From NCBI GenBank assembly GCA_031841125.1, contig CM063108.1:57372122-57436121 (forward strand): a stretch of DNA of 64,000 nt, written 5' to 3'. This document shows, piece by piece, positions 11,675-23,561 of this stretch. This DNA comes from Acanthococcus lagerstroemiae. Lineage: Eukaryota; Arthropoda; Insecta; Hemiptera; Eriococcidae. Position numbers and translations under genes: made by a program. The notes below the pieces were generated by a model that saw nothing but the letters and a program-made list of their open reading frames with translations, searched no databases and was not told the origin of the DNA. Positions within the stretch are counted from its first letter, which is position 1, and each line of letters begins with the position of its first letter.

Positions 11675-12295
11675 GCAAGCATATGGATCATTCTTAAAAA
11701 AAAAAAAAAATTATCCGGAAATTTGACGTTAAAATGCATATAAATCATCAATTTACTATAGTAACCAGATATAAATTAACGATTTATGTGTAATTTTATG
11801 AGGAAAAGGCAAAAAAGAGAACATTTTAGCAAATTAAAGGAAAAGATAGGGTACTCTTTTTTTTTTTCTTTGCAAAAGAGTACGTCTGATCACGCTGCAT
11901 ACATATCCCGAACTCAACACCTGAATCCATGCTCTCCGACAATCACACCCCAAATCTTAGTCATATCATACCTAAAAGCCACAAACCTCTACTCTAGAAT
12001 GTAACCATATAGTCTCCATGTCTCTAGCCAATAGACTGTACATGACGTGGCTACTTCTCGCCGCCCCTCCCCCAAAAGGGGGGGGGAGATACATTAAGAA
12101 TAGAAGGAGAAAAGTGGAAGGCTAATATAGAAACTTGGGTCACTTTTCAAAAATGTGGATATTTCAGGTATGTTTTTTTGTGGAGGAAAGTATAACAGAT
12201 TGGTAAGATTGGACCGACAGTGAGGGGATCCTGTATTTTGCCATGGCAATCAAAATGATGAATGCCATGCCGAGGGACACATGAAACTGACTGAC
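11675..12295. other. no recognisable gene
   Basis: AT-rich, with A and T homopolymers and a G run near 12078. No supported feature. Confidence 0.35.
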
Positions 12296-12297
12296 TG

Positions 12298-12380
12298 GAC
12301 TGACTCAACACTTAATTCGCTTGCGAGTATCACACTCCTTGTATCAGCCTGTCGCAGGCGAATTAAGTGTTGAGTCAGTC
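12298..12380. repeat. hairpin, 23-bp perfect arms
   Basis: GACTGACTCAACACTTAATT... at 12298-12320 is perfectly inverted at 12358-12380. The arms extend outward through GACT repeats with a one-base offset. The loop is 37 bases and contains a smaller CTTGCGAG/CTGTCGCAG imperfect pairing. It is likely a small foldback MITE. Confidence 0.75.
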
Positions 12381-12399
12381 AGTCAGTCAGTATCTATTA

Positions 12400-13430
12400 A
12401 GATATAGTTTATTTGATAACGTATCACATTATCTCGGCTGTCCAGGTGATTTCCACGTATACACGCGTCTTTTAGGGATTTTAAACCATGTGTTGGTGAT
12501 CACCATGAAATTTTGTTCACAAAACTGAGCTAGCCGGTCTCCTCTTTCTCCCAAACTAAATCACCCTGCAAGCTCTGTCTGTTCGCTACAGCCAACGCCC
12601 ATTATTCACCGGTAAGTATTACAAATTTCTTGAAGTTTTATATAGGATGTATTCAAAGATTTTTCTTGTATCACGAAATAGTACACTTTAAAAAAACTGG
12701 AATCCAATTTTTAGGATTATCGCTCGATAGAAAATAAAATTCTACAAATATTTTGAACAAAAGAAAACGTTTCTAGAAGATAAACATTGGATTTGTGGGC
12801 AGTTTTTGAAGGTCGATTCAACCAAACTTTAGCGAATGTTCTCATTTTCAATGTCATCTCACCACCTATCACGATCCGGGGCTATGACCACCGCTATCGC
12901 CACAGATCAGAATCTGTTCCTTACGCCGCCTGTCCATCGTATACTGGCCATATTCCTCTGCCTCTATCAGGAACTTTTCCGTTCTTGTCATCTCTGCGTG
13001 CTATGTGTCCAAAATAACTCAAAATCCTCGTGCCGTCTATGGTATTCGCAACATTTTGCGCCAGAGCCGCATTTCGAATGCATCTATCCTTCTTCTCTTC
13101 TCCTACTTAAGCGTCCATGTCTTTGCAGTGTACAGAAACACTGGGAAGACGAGCGTCTTTACTAATTTCATGCAGTGCCAGGCAATCTCCATCAGCACCC
13201 TCAGCATCCCCACAGAGCAAAAAGAAAGGGGCACCCCGGACAGAGTTGCTTTACAATTTCCACCTAAAGTAGGTTCTTCCATCCATCAAATGTCAATAGA
13301 AAAATCTGGCACGCGTTGCACTGAAAATTTTGTCGTGACTTCGGCTTGAGAAAGGTCTGGTTGTGAACGGTGAACTACATGTAGTTTTGAGGCTTTCTGA
13401 ATCAGAATAGAGCTTAGAGAAAACGCTAAC
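12400..13430. other. no recognisable gene
   Basis: Overlapping open frames of 76-114 codons around 12787-13349 (plus strand) show no motif I recognise. Alternative starts and overlap between frames argue against a gene. Confidence 0.3.
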
Positions 13431-13433
13431 GCT

Positions 13434-13574
13434 TTTGGTTATTTTCATCGGTTATTGTAAACATAAACTGGTTATTCGGTTATCGATTGCGCTTAGAAAT
13501 AATTGAAAATAACCGGTTAACCGAGGTAAAATAACCGAATGTTTCGGTTAATTGTTCGGTTATTAACAAGCCTA
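13434..13574. repeat. CGGTTA-rich imperfect palindrome
   Basis: Multiple GGTTATT/AATAACC motifs face each other around the palindrome AACCGGTTAACCG near 13515. Overall it is an imperfect inverted repeat of about 140 bp, probably a small foldback element. Confidence 0.5.
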
Positions 13575-13762
13575 CTTTAGCCTACTGTCTAGATGCCCCG
13601 GGTCAGTTGGTAAAATATAAAATGAAGAAATGAAGATGGGTAAGAGTAGTCAGCAGTACATGTTCCCATGTTCCATTTTTCAAACACGTATCTTTAATTT
13701 GTTAATAATTTTCAGTCACTGGAATTTACGTATGAGGAATAATGTAATTTGCCTCCACTGTC

Positions 13763-13880
13763 CTTGGTGTGGTGGAACGTATGGCGATGCACGCGTGCCA
13801 AAGTGGCCACTAAGACACCGCACCCCCAGCACCGGAAACTACCCTTTCGGGCATCGCATCAGTGCCGAGGGGAAAGCCTC
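13763..13880 (+). repeat. dispersed ~110-bp repeat (copy 1)
   Basis: Shares GGTGTGGTGG, GGCGATGCACGC, CACCGCACCCCC and CCGGAAACTACCCTTTCGGG with the opposite strand at 63807-63925. It is GC-rich relative to its surroundings. Family unknown; it has no clear A/B boxes. Confidence 0.8.
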
Positions 13881-13889
13881 CAATGTCCT

Positions 13890-15210
13890 AGAACTAAAAG
13901 TGACAGTGATGCTATATTAGCGCGCCATAGGCCTAACAACGTCATTTTTTCAATTTCGTAAATTCGGATGCGTCTTCTAGAAGAAAGAAAATAAAAAAGG
14001 AAGGTACAGAAAATCTAATTCAAAAGGTCGAGAGATTCAAGATACCGATAAATCCCTGTACATAAAAACTGGCAAAAAAGAAATTCCTTCGAGTACCCAT
14101 TGTATTCGCCGTGCACGCTCCCAGCCCCGTCCTCCGTCATGGCGTCTTTTTTTCGCTCTCGCTCCGTCTTCTTTCTTATATGTGTTACGGGCGCGAACTA
14201 CTGTGGCGACAAAGAAATAGCGCGTTTTTGAAAAGTTCCATTTCCTTTGTAACTCTCTCGCCGAGTATTTTTCTCTCTTTTTTCATTCTATTTATTTTCC
14301 TTTTCTGCGGAATATTGTTTTTCCTCCGCTATCTCGGTTAGATATCCGGCACTCTGCTCTTCATCAACTCCGCTTTTTCCTCGTCGCTTCCTTTATTTTC
14401 CACGAAACATTTCCTCTCCTCAACCGCGTTTAATGCTATTACAAACGTGCCACATTAACAGTTTATTTCTGTATCTCTTTTATCGTTTCGCATTAACTAT
14501 TTACGTGCGCGCCCGCAGACTTTTTCGCCTTAACTTTTGGACTTTGGCGTGGCTCGATACCACTGCACGCGCGCGGTATACCCCGTCAACGACGCCCCAA
14601 AAACTTGCAAAAAAACAAGAAAAGAGAACTACGCTTTGTGCGCCGTGCCGCCGTTTCGGTACGCCGGAGATGAGGCGTGATCGTGAGCCAGTTTAACCAC
14701 TGCACGTTGATACGCCCGTGCTCAGCATTGTCTCAAAGACTGGCTGGCTATCTTCCTCTGTTGCAAGGTTTAAGAATTCGGATATATAAGGCCTGGGATG
14801 GTTGAAAGAGCGAATGAAACGAAATTTGCACCGATAATTTTCGCTCAGTGGCACAGGAATTTTTTTTTTTTATTGGGAGGGGGGAGGGTACAAAAATTAA
14901 AATTTAAGACAGTTAGCAAAAATAAAGTTCTCTTTATGTTCCTTAAAAGAGATGGTGTTTATAAGCAGGGAATATTTAAAAAATCATCCGAGGATCTCAT
15001 AAAACTAAGAGAAAAAGGACGATTTTAAAACGTCTTCTCCCGGAGCTGGAGGGACGCTTTTTCCCTCTTTTTTTTCTTTTTTTTTCCCTTCTGAAAAATT
15101 TGGTCGTGAAAATTTTTCTTATTCCTAATCATCCGTTTTATAAAGAAACTACAATTCGGCTCCTTTTGAAAATTTGACGTCCAAGGGAATTATTATTGGT
15201 CGTAAGTTTT
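13890..15210. other. no recognisable gene
   Basis: A CpG-rich, pyrimidine-rich stretch (14100-14770) may be single-copy DNA. A G run lies near 14880. No open frame here carries a recognisable domain. Confidence 0.35.
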
Positions 15211-15215
15211 ATCTA

Positions 15216-15818
15216 CAGGATGTGCCAAAATAGTTGACCTGTTTTTGAACGCTTAACGTGTGGCAACACTGATGCGTCGGCAATTCTTTTTTTCCATGAA
15301 AATATCCGGCTATGTATGCCATTTAGTAGGCATGGCTGATGGCTCTGTGGTCCAGAGAACATTGCCGTTACTGTGTAGAAACGTTTATTCTAAAAAACAG
15401 TGTTAGTGTTGTGACGACTCAGCGCACATTTCAAAAACAGTTTGAATTGAACAGACACGAGCTCGTTCCCTCTGCTAAGGCAATCAAGTAGTGGACGGAG
15501 AATGTGAGTCGAACAAGGGCATCACCAATAACGTTCAGAGAGGGGAGAACAAGCGCGACAGAATTGCCTTTGGAGAGGGAACAAGGTCGTGTTGTCTCAG
15601 TTTAAACTGTTTTCAAAATGCGCGCCGAGTCGCCACAACACTGTTTTATAGAATAAACGTTTCCACACAGAAACCGTAATGTTCTCCAGACCACAGAGCC
15701 ATGCCTAATAAATGGCATACATAGCCGAATATTTTCATGGGAAAAAAGAATTGCCTACGCATCAGTGTTGCCACATGGTAAGCATTTAAAAACAGGTCAA
15801 CTATTTTGGCTCACCCTG
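15216..15818. mobile_element. mariner/DUF4817-type foldback element
   Basis: Flanked by TA on both sides. Two arms of about 260-270 bp (15216-15489 and 15562-15818) are inverted copies with scattered differences; the ends read CAGGATGTGCCAAAATAGTT and, inward from the right, CAGGGTGAGCCAAAATAGTT. The arm translates to a remnant of an HTH region like that preceding many insect mariner-type transposases (TQRTFQKQFELNRHELVPS, then a stop and WTENV). It is therefore an inverted-duplication derivative of the 5' end of such a transposon, lacking the catalytic part. Confidence 0.8.
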
Positions 15819-16039
15819 TACATAATTTCATCTGTAATACTCGTACCAAACACTACCCCTATCTGGCCCAGCAGGCCCGTGTAGCCACCCCATCATTTGT
15901 GACAAGGCAAGTTGAATTTCGGACAAGGCAACGTTTCCAACTCCCCCCCCCCGCCAAAAATGTTTTCTTGAAAAAATACATTTATATAATCAGGTATATA
16001 TTTCTGTAAAAATTAAACTGAACAGAGTGAAACATACAA

Positions 16040-17900
16040 TTAATATAATTGTAAACGTCGCAATTCACGTAAGAAATTTTTGATTTCAATTTTTTCTGTT
16101 CTTTTCTTTTCATATGGAAGTACAGTAAGTTTCGACTCCCTTCCAAATAACATGTTCTGTCTGAAGGAAGTAAGAATTCTATTTAAAACGCTGAATGTAG
16201 TTTCGCATGTGGACGAGGGACATGCAAATACCCAAATGGAACTATATAATTCATAGGTCTTTTTAAATGCAACCTGTTGTTTATATAATTCTGTCAAATA
16301 ATTTTTTGTAGAAATGTTATTGTCAGTAGAATAACGTTTGACACAGATAATCTCCTCTTGAGAAGGTTTTTGAATATTACTAATCAGACGTGGGTCGCCT
16401 TTAAAAATACAGAAATCAGCGTTCATGTGTCGCGTCTGAGCAAAACGCGAGAGTGTTGCCAGGTCCCTTTCATAAAAATTCTTGAGATTTCACGAAAAAA
16501 ATTCGTGAGATCACAAAATTTTTTGTGGAATTTTATAAAATTATAAGCGATCTTTTTAAAACTTGTTTTACATGTATGTACATATTTTTAATAATCAGAT
16601 ACTCAATGGGTGGAACCCTGGAAGATACAATGACATTAATTTGATTGTGTCACATGGATACATAGGAGCTTACACTTGCAAATGTTGGCACGATTGCGTC
16701 TTACCAGTGGTATGAATGGGTGATCATGGAGATTCTTCTATTCAAAAGTACACATATGATCACCATTTCATTTTCCCCCACTAACACCCGCACAGGTGAT
16801 TTTGCAGCACACTCTAGTGCAAGTTTATATCCCAATTAGGCTTTCACACTTCTGGTTTGTTTACATGTATTCTTATCAAACGTATGGTGAAATGTTGCTA
16901 TCACAAACACAAATAATATTGAGCGCGATTTTCGTTCATCTTATTCCTTCTGAGTTTCATTGTTAAAATAGAAATATTATCATTATTATTGAAAAATGTG
17001 TTTCATAATAGGTGGAACTCCCTCAAGGAAATACTGATGTGCCAGCAAACTGGGCCCAAGGACTAAAGAAAATAGAAAAATACTGACATGGCCGAAGAGA
17101 AATTTGTTTTCTAATCGTCCATTAAGTAGACTTAACGAATATCTTTACATTAAGTTATTATTCATTGTACAAATTGTTGAAGGAAAAGTTCACCAGCAAC
17201 GTTGCTAAATGTTGGTACTACTTTCAGTTTCAACGGGATATTTTCTGGATTTATTCCCTTCACTCCATTGAGAAAGGTTTCAATATGTACTTTAGAAGAG
17301 AAAGCAGTCTAATTCAAAATTATTTATTTTTTCACCGTCGTTGTACGGTCGCAATACATTTTTCTTACGCATTAAAAACAAATGTCCAAAATCTTCGGCC
17401 ATATCAATATTTTCCTATTTCCTTTGGCCCTTGGGCCCAGTATGCTGGCACATCAGTGACTCCCTCAGTAAGTTCCACCTATTATGAACCACATTTTTCA
17501 ATAATAACGATAATATCTCTATTACCAGTACCTATAACATCAAATTTCAGAAGGAATAAGATGAACGGAAATCGTGCTCCATATTATTTGCGTTTGTGAT
17601 AACAACATTTCATCATAGTTTGATAAGAATACATGTAAACAAACCAAAAGTGTGAAAGCCGAAAATAGCGAGAACACACAGAAATACATGAAAAAATTGG
17701 GATTTTGTTGAGATTATTTGAGCAGAATTTAGCAAAGTAAAGAAAAATTCGTAAAAATGTTGTGGAAATTCGTGGGTTTGTGATAAATTTTGGGATTTTT
17801 CAAAAACTCGTGAGATCTTACGAAATTTTGTGAGACATGGCAACACTGCGCGAGACAAAATGTTCTGATATTATGTTATCATCATCGCAGTGATTTCCTT
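16040..17900 (-). pseudogene. hAT transposase C-terminal fragment, split
   Basis: The minus-strand frame at 16040-16426 reads CPSSTCETTFSVLNRILTS, then NMLFGRESKLTVL and a C-terminal tail. This is the hAT dimerisation domain (usually with a P-x-S-x-x-x-E-R-x-F-S core), with ETTFS here in place of ERSFS. The frame continues upstream through SRFAQTRHMNADF and is cut at 16452 by the 1.4-kb foldback element. It resumes on the far side at 17848-17900 (EHFVSR). Matching across the 7-8-bp TSD shows both parts are one interrupted sequence. N-terminal and catalytic parts are absent. Confidence 0.8.
16453..17847. mobile_element. hAT-like foldback element (1.4 kb)
   Basis: TSD of 8 bp with one mismatch: ACGCGAGA at 16445-16452, GCGCGAGA at 17848-17855. 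Ends are inverted (GTGTTGCCAGGTC left; AGTGTTGCCATGTC reading inward from the right). Long internal inverted arms pair about 16838-17096 with 17397-17665, for example TTTGTTTACATGTATTCTTA. The left arm carries extra sequence, including a GGTGATCAT/ATGATCACC sub-palindrome around 16720-16765. No transposase is encoded. Confidence 0.75.
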
Positions 17901-19430
17901 CGAGAACCGAGAAGAAGAGAGGATGAAAGCAAAGAGGGAGGGGTACGCTGTAAGTGGCAATCAGTGTAGCCAAACGGGGATGCTACGTCATTACTTACTA
18001 GGTTCGCCAGGATGGTTAGTTTGAAATTTTTTGCTTGAAAATAGCAGATAACAGGTTTACATTTTCTATGGCGGTATGGAAAAATAATGTTGGATGAAGA
18101 TTCCGGTCAAAAATTATTGTTTATCAGACCAAAAAAGACTTAAATTCTACTTTTTCATTTTTTTGCTAGACAAGGCAAGCGCACTTGGCAGTCTGCCTTG
18201 TCGCTGGCTACGGGCCTGTGGCCCAGTTTATAGGCGAAAGCCTCTCTCAACCGTTTTCACTCGATTTTGTCCCAGGCCACTCTGTGGTATATTTTTTAAG
18301 AACCTATCAAAATCGTCCCTCCATCTTTAATTTCTGCCTTTCTTTTTAAGGTCGGCTACTATTAGCCGAGCCTATTGCAATTGCTTTTTTTTTTATTCCA
18401 GTATGCTCCTTGATCTTCGAAAATAGACATAATTGGACCCTGTTTACTTTTCGTCTAACTGTTATCAGTATATCAGTTCATTTTCATTGAAACGTGTGAT
18501 AATTTTTTCAAAATTCGTTCTATGTTATTTATGACAAACAGATACTTCCGATGTTCACAAAACTGCTTGTTTAGCGTTGTTACGTTTTACATTTTGGATT
18601 TTACTTTACAACGAAGGGGATTTAGAAGAGGTAAAAGATATGCTTGTCTATGATGAGGAGCGAGATGTGAGAATCATATATCAGCTACGAGTAGTGTTCT
18701 AGTGTTCAGTGTTGGTGTTTAGTATTATCCTTCGAGCATACAGTAATATGGTCGAAGTTTCATGTTCATAGCCAGTTACCAGTTAGTAGCGAGAAGCAAA
18801 CAATTATTGATGTAGCGTGTAAAGATGTTATCAGTAAATCACTATGTTGAAGTGAACATTGTTTGTACCAATGTCTTTGCATCCTATAAACCTATAAGCA
18901 TGTAACATTATTCAGACAAATCAGTCATATAGGACGTATGTACGTCGTATGCGCAATTATTATTAAGCGAACAGAGAATCTACTACTGTGAATTTATATG
19001 TTATTTTCATTCCCTTAGAAGTGGATAAATGTTCGTTAATCATTTGATGTTTTTAGGGTCGGCTAGGAGTAGTGTTGGTGTTTTATCTGTTGATCAATTG
19101 CTTCTCAGAAATTAGAAATCAGAACCTGATTTCTTTGATAAAATCTTCTGCAGCTTCACAGCTTGAAGCCTTTTGAACTTGCCATGTCTGTTAGTGTGTG
19201 TGTAGTAATTAACTTTCATCTATCAGTTCTTATGTTCGGGAACAAAAGAACTTAAACATGATTACCAATAGGTCTTTTTCTTGGTATCTTTTCCAGCGAC
19301 TGCCAATAAGAGATAGGTAGGCTAGTCTCTAATTGGACGATGTTAAGCGTAACAAAACCAATCAGCAAAATTTGTTCTTTGAGAACACGTGATTCGAAAT
19401 TCAAGAGCCATGTAGAAACTATGTTACATA
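17900..19430. other. unassigned; possible LINE 3' scrap at 18100-18350
   Basis: On the minus strand around 18160-18330 a stretch with RLREAF-like and WDKIEW-like residues resembles the C-terminal tail of non-LTR elements. The similarity is weak. The rest is AT-rich DNA without a recognisable feature. Confidence 0.3.
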
Positions 19431-19739
19431 GCGTCCACTAATAAACTTTTTTCAATGTGAATACACATTTGTGAATCGGGGGCCCCATTTTGAAAAATTC
19501 TACTTTTTATGCTCTTTCCAACGATACTATAATAACTCATGTTGTCAACAAATGATCGGCTGGTTCTGTTATGCTTAACAGCGTCCAATTTTTCAGTTGA
19601 GAGCCGACCCTCTTCCAGCACTAGCTGCTTGTTTCCTTTTACCATAGGGCTGCCTAAGAGTCAGTTTATAAGATTATCTCTCGTCGCTTGTTCTTGCGAC
19701 GTGCCCTGCTCAGACCTTAGTCCCACTTCAACCTCTGTA

Positions 19740-19890
19740 TCACTTGTACTGTAGTCTTTCATTTCCTTTTTTATAGTTTTATTGGGATTTTGTCTGCCTG
19801 TGTTATGTTTAGTATCGATCTTTCCATCCTGTTTTGTGTTACTTTGATTTCGTGTTCTTGTTCTTTAGTTAGTGACCACGTCTGAGCCCC
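19740..19890 (-). mobile_element. RTE-like LINE, 3' segment (left of DNA transposon)
   Basis: The minus strand reads AQTWSLTKEQEHEI followed by KVTQNRMERSIL. This is the conserved block that follows the PTLTYGA motif in RTE-like LINEs. It continues exactly from the segment ending at 34805, once the 14.9-kb insertion and one copy of GCCCC are removed. The sequence further left (19430-19740) has an open frame but no clear LINE similarity. Confidence 0.85.
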
Positions 19891-20150
19891 CCCAGCCGGC
19901 AAAAAATGGTAGCACTACCAGTAGGAAAGTGGTGGCTATACTACTATGGTAGGACACTGGTAGTGTCATGGTAGCTAAGATTCTATTCTCACTACTACAA
20001 ACACAACATTGTCCTGTTCATAACTTTGAAGGGAGGCCTGTGTGAGTATGGTAGCTACATAATTGTGCTGATGGTAGGAAAGCTACCGAGGGCGCAGCCC
20101 AAATGGTAGCAGCGTGGTAGTTTTATCGGTAGGAATGCTACTCGCCGATT
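19891..20150 (+). repeat. left subterminal GGTAG/CTACC repeats
   Basis: About ten GGTAG or CTACC pentamers in 260 bp, often as GGTAGGA, in both orientations and directly adjacent to the left end. Their clustering at both element ends suggests transposase-binding sites. Confidence 0.75.
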
Positions 20151-20249
20151 CAGTCTAGACAGTATAACCTTGAGAAAAGGAATAAACGGATGAAGGACTG
20201 ATCTGTGTCAGATCACACATGTGTTTCATTTCAAACAGTGTTCGAATTC

Positions 20250-20335
20250 GACGTTTTGCGAGTAGGTACTTATGAAATTATAATAATTTGTGTTGTTTCT
20301 TTGTCTAAAACGTTCATCTGCTGAAGAAGGTAAGA
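20250..20335 (+). promoter_or_regulatory. candidate leader exon with strong 5' splice site
   Basis: A consensus donor GAAG|GTAAGA lies at 20329/20330, close to the left end of the transposon and on the coding strand. All three downstream genes have a 3' splice site upstream of their ATG, so a non-coding leader exon ending here would fit. There is no transcript evidence and the exon start is unknown. Confidence 0.35.
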
Positions 20336-21074
20336 AAATTCAATTAGTTTTCATTTTGTATGCTTGTGGACAAAAAGTCCCATGTCGTACAAGTACATGC
20401 TGAACGTACCTGTATTGATAGAGTATGGGTTTTTATTCTAAGATCGAAACGGAAAATGGCGACAGGTGTAGCATTTCTCAAACTGTTTGACAGCACAATA
20501 CAGTCCTGTAAAACAATACACGAATTTTCCAGAAAATATGTAATGCAGAAAACTTATTTTCTGCAACTAGATCTTGTGTTCTTGTAATCAGAAAATATTT
20601 TTCAAATGTTGCTCAACTCGGTTACAAAAAATTCGATAAATCCATTTGAGAAATGTGAAGATGCCCTGTACATTCGCCATTCGCCAAGGATTATTGATGT
20701 TATACGTTTCTGAATGCTTTTTTCGGGGTCCTTATCTGTGTCTTGTAGTATTGAAAATCGTTTTTTTTTCCTGTAGGTACAAGCACACTGTGTTCTATTT
20801 TTAGTGTAATGTCGTGTAGTTAGTGCATGAAGATGTGTCTGTTCTGTAGTTCCTTTGCGGGATATTTACCACTTAATTTGTTCCTCAGAAAGTCTATATT
20901 TTTCATTAGTCTCTCAGCACATTTTGGTTTACTAAAGATTTACTACTTCATTTCCTTTTCGCAAAGACTGCAAATCGCAATATATCAAGACCATTTCATT
21001 CTCTCCCGGGAGTACGATTACCTACTTTTTTCTCAGGATGGTTACCTTTTCATCTTGTACCTATACAGTATAAA

Positions 21075-21153
21075 TGAGGAGTTATCTGTCAAAAGGGCCC
21101 CTGACGAGTGAGATTCCCATTCGTCAGGGGCCCTTTTGACAGATAACTTCTCA
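21075..21153. repeat. 33-bp-arm hairpin
   Basis: GTTATCTGTCAAAAGGGCCC... (21081-21107) is perfectly inverted at 21121-21147 across a 13-base loop. With the six outer bases the arms reach 33 bp with one mismatch. It sits inside the large transposon, away from its genes. Confidence 0.9.
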
Positions 21154-21699
21154 AATGATCTCTAAAAGATGTGCCTCTTCATTTCTTGCCTGGAAGTTTT
21201 TCATATTTCTTTCTCCGATGACCTACCAACCCTTTACTTCTTTTTTCCACTCTCAGAACGTACATTATATTTCACTTCCCCCTTATTTGTCTAACAAATA
21301 TGGCTTAAAAGTTCGCGTATAGGAGATGGAAGAATAAGTTGTTTCCACTGCTGTTTAATAAATCAGTCAGAAATTCAACCACTTCATTTCAGTTTTGCAG
21401 CTTTATCAGTGAGGGTCCGTCTTGTCATCTTCGTCTTCTGCCACTACGTCTGTCGTTTCTGTCAAATTATTACAACACGTCTACCGTGAATATCAGTAAC
21501 TCCAAGTTTAGTGCCGCATGCTTAAGAAATCTATTATTTTTTACTCTTCATAATCGAATAAAGCTCAGTTTTTGACCCACAGAGTTTTATGTAGTATCCC
21601 ATTCTACATATACTAGTAAGATTCGGATAGATGGTGTCAATTTGGAGTGGTACAGTTAAAATTAAGGCGGCGAGAGCGTAGGCTATAATAATCAGAAAT

Positions 21700-23300
21700 T
21701 AGAATCTTTGAGTTTCAGTCAGAGAACTCTGTTTCCAAGTCGGATCTAGAATACGAGTCAGAGTGCTAGAGTCATATTTTGAGTGTTGATATTTGAAATG
21801 TGAAGAGAAAAAAGTTTTAGTATGTGTTATTGCAGTCAGATTGCTGGTGGTTGAAAGCACCGGATGAGAAGAAATCAGATTACGGCAAGTTGAGGTTAAA
21901 ATACTAATTCCAATCATTCGAACCCGGGGTACTCAATAGTTCGCATTATCAGAACTGAAAGATTATTACTTCCACATACCTGAGTGTTCAGTTGTTCAAG
22001 TCGAAGTAAATAGTCTGGGCGAATTTATAATTTTAAGGTGGGGCAAGAACTATTGGTAGCCCTTAATCTTCCATTATAAAAGTAAATACCTAAGCACAAA
22101 AAAGCTTTATTTAGTTTTTACAAAAAGCAAAAAAAGAAGGTCATCCCGAACATTCAGGCTTAGTGAGGGCCCCTATTGTGATGGGGGCCCTGAGTACAGT
22201 GGTCCCATAGGCCCCTCTCTTAAACAATGAAAGTTCAAATTACAATAATATTAAAGGTTTTGTGAAGTGTAAGCAGGCAGGAAGAATGAAAATGTAAGTT
22301 ATTGTCAAAGATATAGTCGAATTATAATTGTGGTGTCTGAGTTAGAACCACAGTTGAAGTTCAAACCGGTCTTGGAACTCCAGATCAGAGCCAAAGTTCG
22401 GAACTGAAATTTGGAGTAATTGTGAAAATCAATGGCAAGGGTTCTTTGTGTCCAAATCACAGTTACACACAGGTATCAGGAAAAAAAAATTGATGCCTAA
22501 AACAAACTGAAAGTAAATGCAATGTCAAAAACGAAATGAGGGCAGAAATCACAGTTGAATGAAGAAGTTGTTCTGTTTGAATCATGCAGTCAGTGTCAAA
22601 ATAACAGCTGCGGTCAAAGTCAACAACATAAATTATGAAAATTGAAGTTAGTTAAAAGCCAACAGTACAGGTAAAAGCTGAAATTAAGGTAACAGTCTAC
22701 AGAAAATTGGAGTCGAAGTAAAAATGAAAATGTGAGTGATAATCGGTTAAAAATTGTATTTCATGCAAGAATTGTGGTCAGTGTCGAGGTCTCAACCAAA
22801 GTTGAACCTCAGGATCACAACTGGAGACTGAAATGGAAAAGTGCCTTTTCAGAGCTTTATGAGATTGAGGAGACAACAAGTGTAGCCCGCCTCTGTATTA
22901 ATCAGTGTGAAGTGTGATCGTGTACAGTAGATGAAGTCAAAGACCAAAATGAAACTGCAGAATAATGGGGACAGGATTTTAAAGTGCATGTTGAAGGTAG
23001 GCCAAAACTGTAATCAGTGTCACTGTTGAAAAGTCGTGACTGAAGTCTGAGTTACAGTTAAAGTAAAAGTTAGAGTTGGAAGTGGACGTCTGTGAAAGAT
23101 GAAATCAGAGTAGAAATGGAAGTCGAAATTAAGACCATAACACAATTCACCTCAAGTCTAAGTTGGAGTGGAAGTCAATGTCAGAGACAAACTGATGGTG
23201 TAAAAGTCACTGCTGAACAGCGAGGGGCAGTCGAAATCAAAGTCAGAGTGGAATTAGAAGGCAGACTTTAATTGGAATTTCGGTTAAAATAAAAATTTGT
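21700..23300 (+). repeat. degenerate AGTCNNAGT-like purine-rich block
   Basis: Loosely periodic stretches such as GTCAAAGTCAACA, GAAGTCAATGTCAGAG and GTTGAAGTTCAAA recur without an exact period. No coding signal was found. It is probably an old degenerate minisatellite carried within the transposon. Confidence 0.45.
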
Positions 23301-23561
23301 TAGAATTCAAGATGTGTGGAAAATACCTACGTCGACAAAAATTTTAATTATACCATCTGATGAGTTGAGAATTGATAGCATGTAAAAATGAAAAAATTTT
23401 CAAAGGGGACCAAGTTCAGCTGTCGAGGGAACTAATCCCAAGATCACGCCCCGACCAGACTTTCAGACATATCTTAACAAAACTATAATTTTGGTTATAC
23501 ACATCTACTTTTCACTTTTAGACTGCATATTCAAGTTCTACCCTTCTTGTATGTCTGAGTC

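Noticed and set aside
19424..19645. 73-codon minus-strand ORF as LINE C-terminus
   Set aside because: Lies downstream of the LINE block but has no recognisable LINE motif, so I leave it unassigned.
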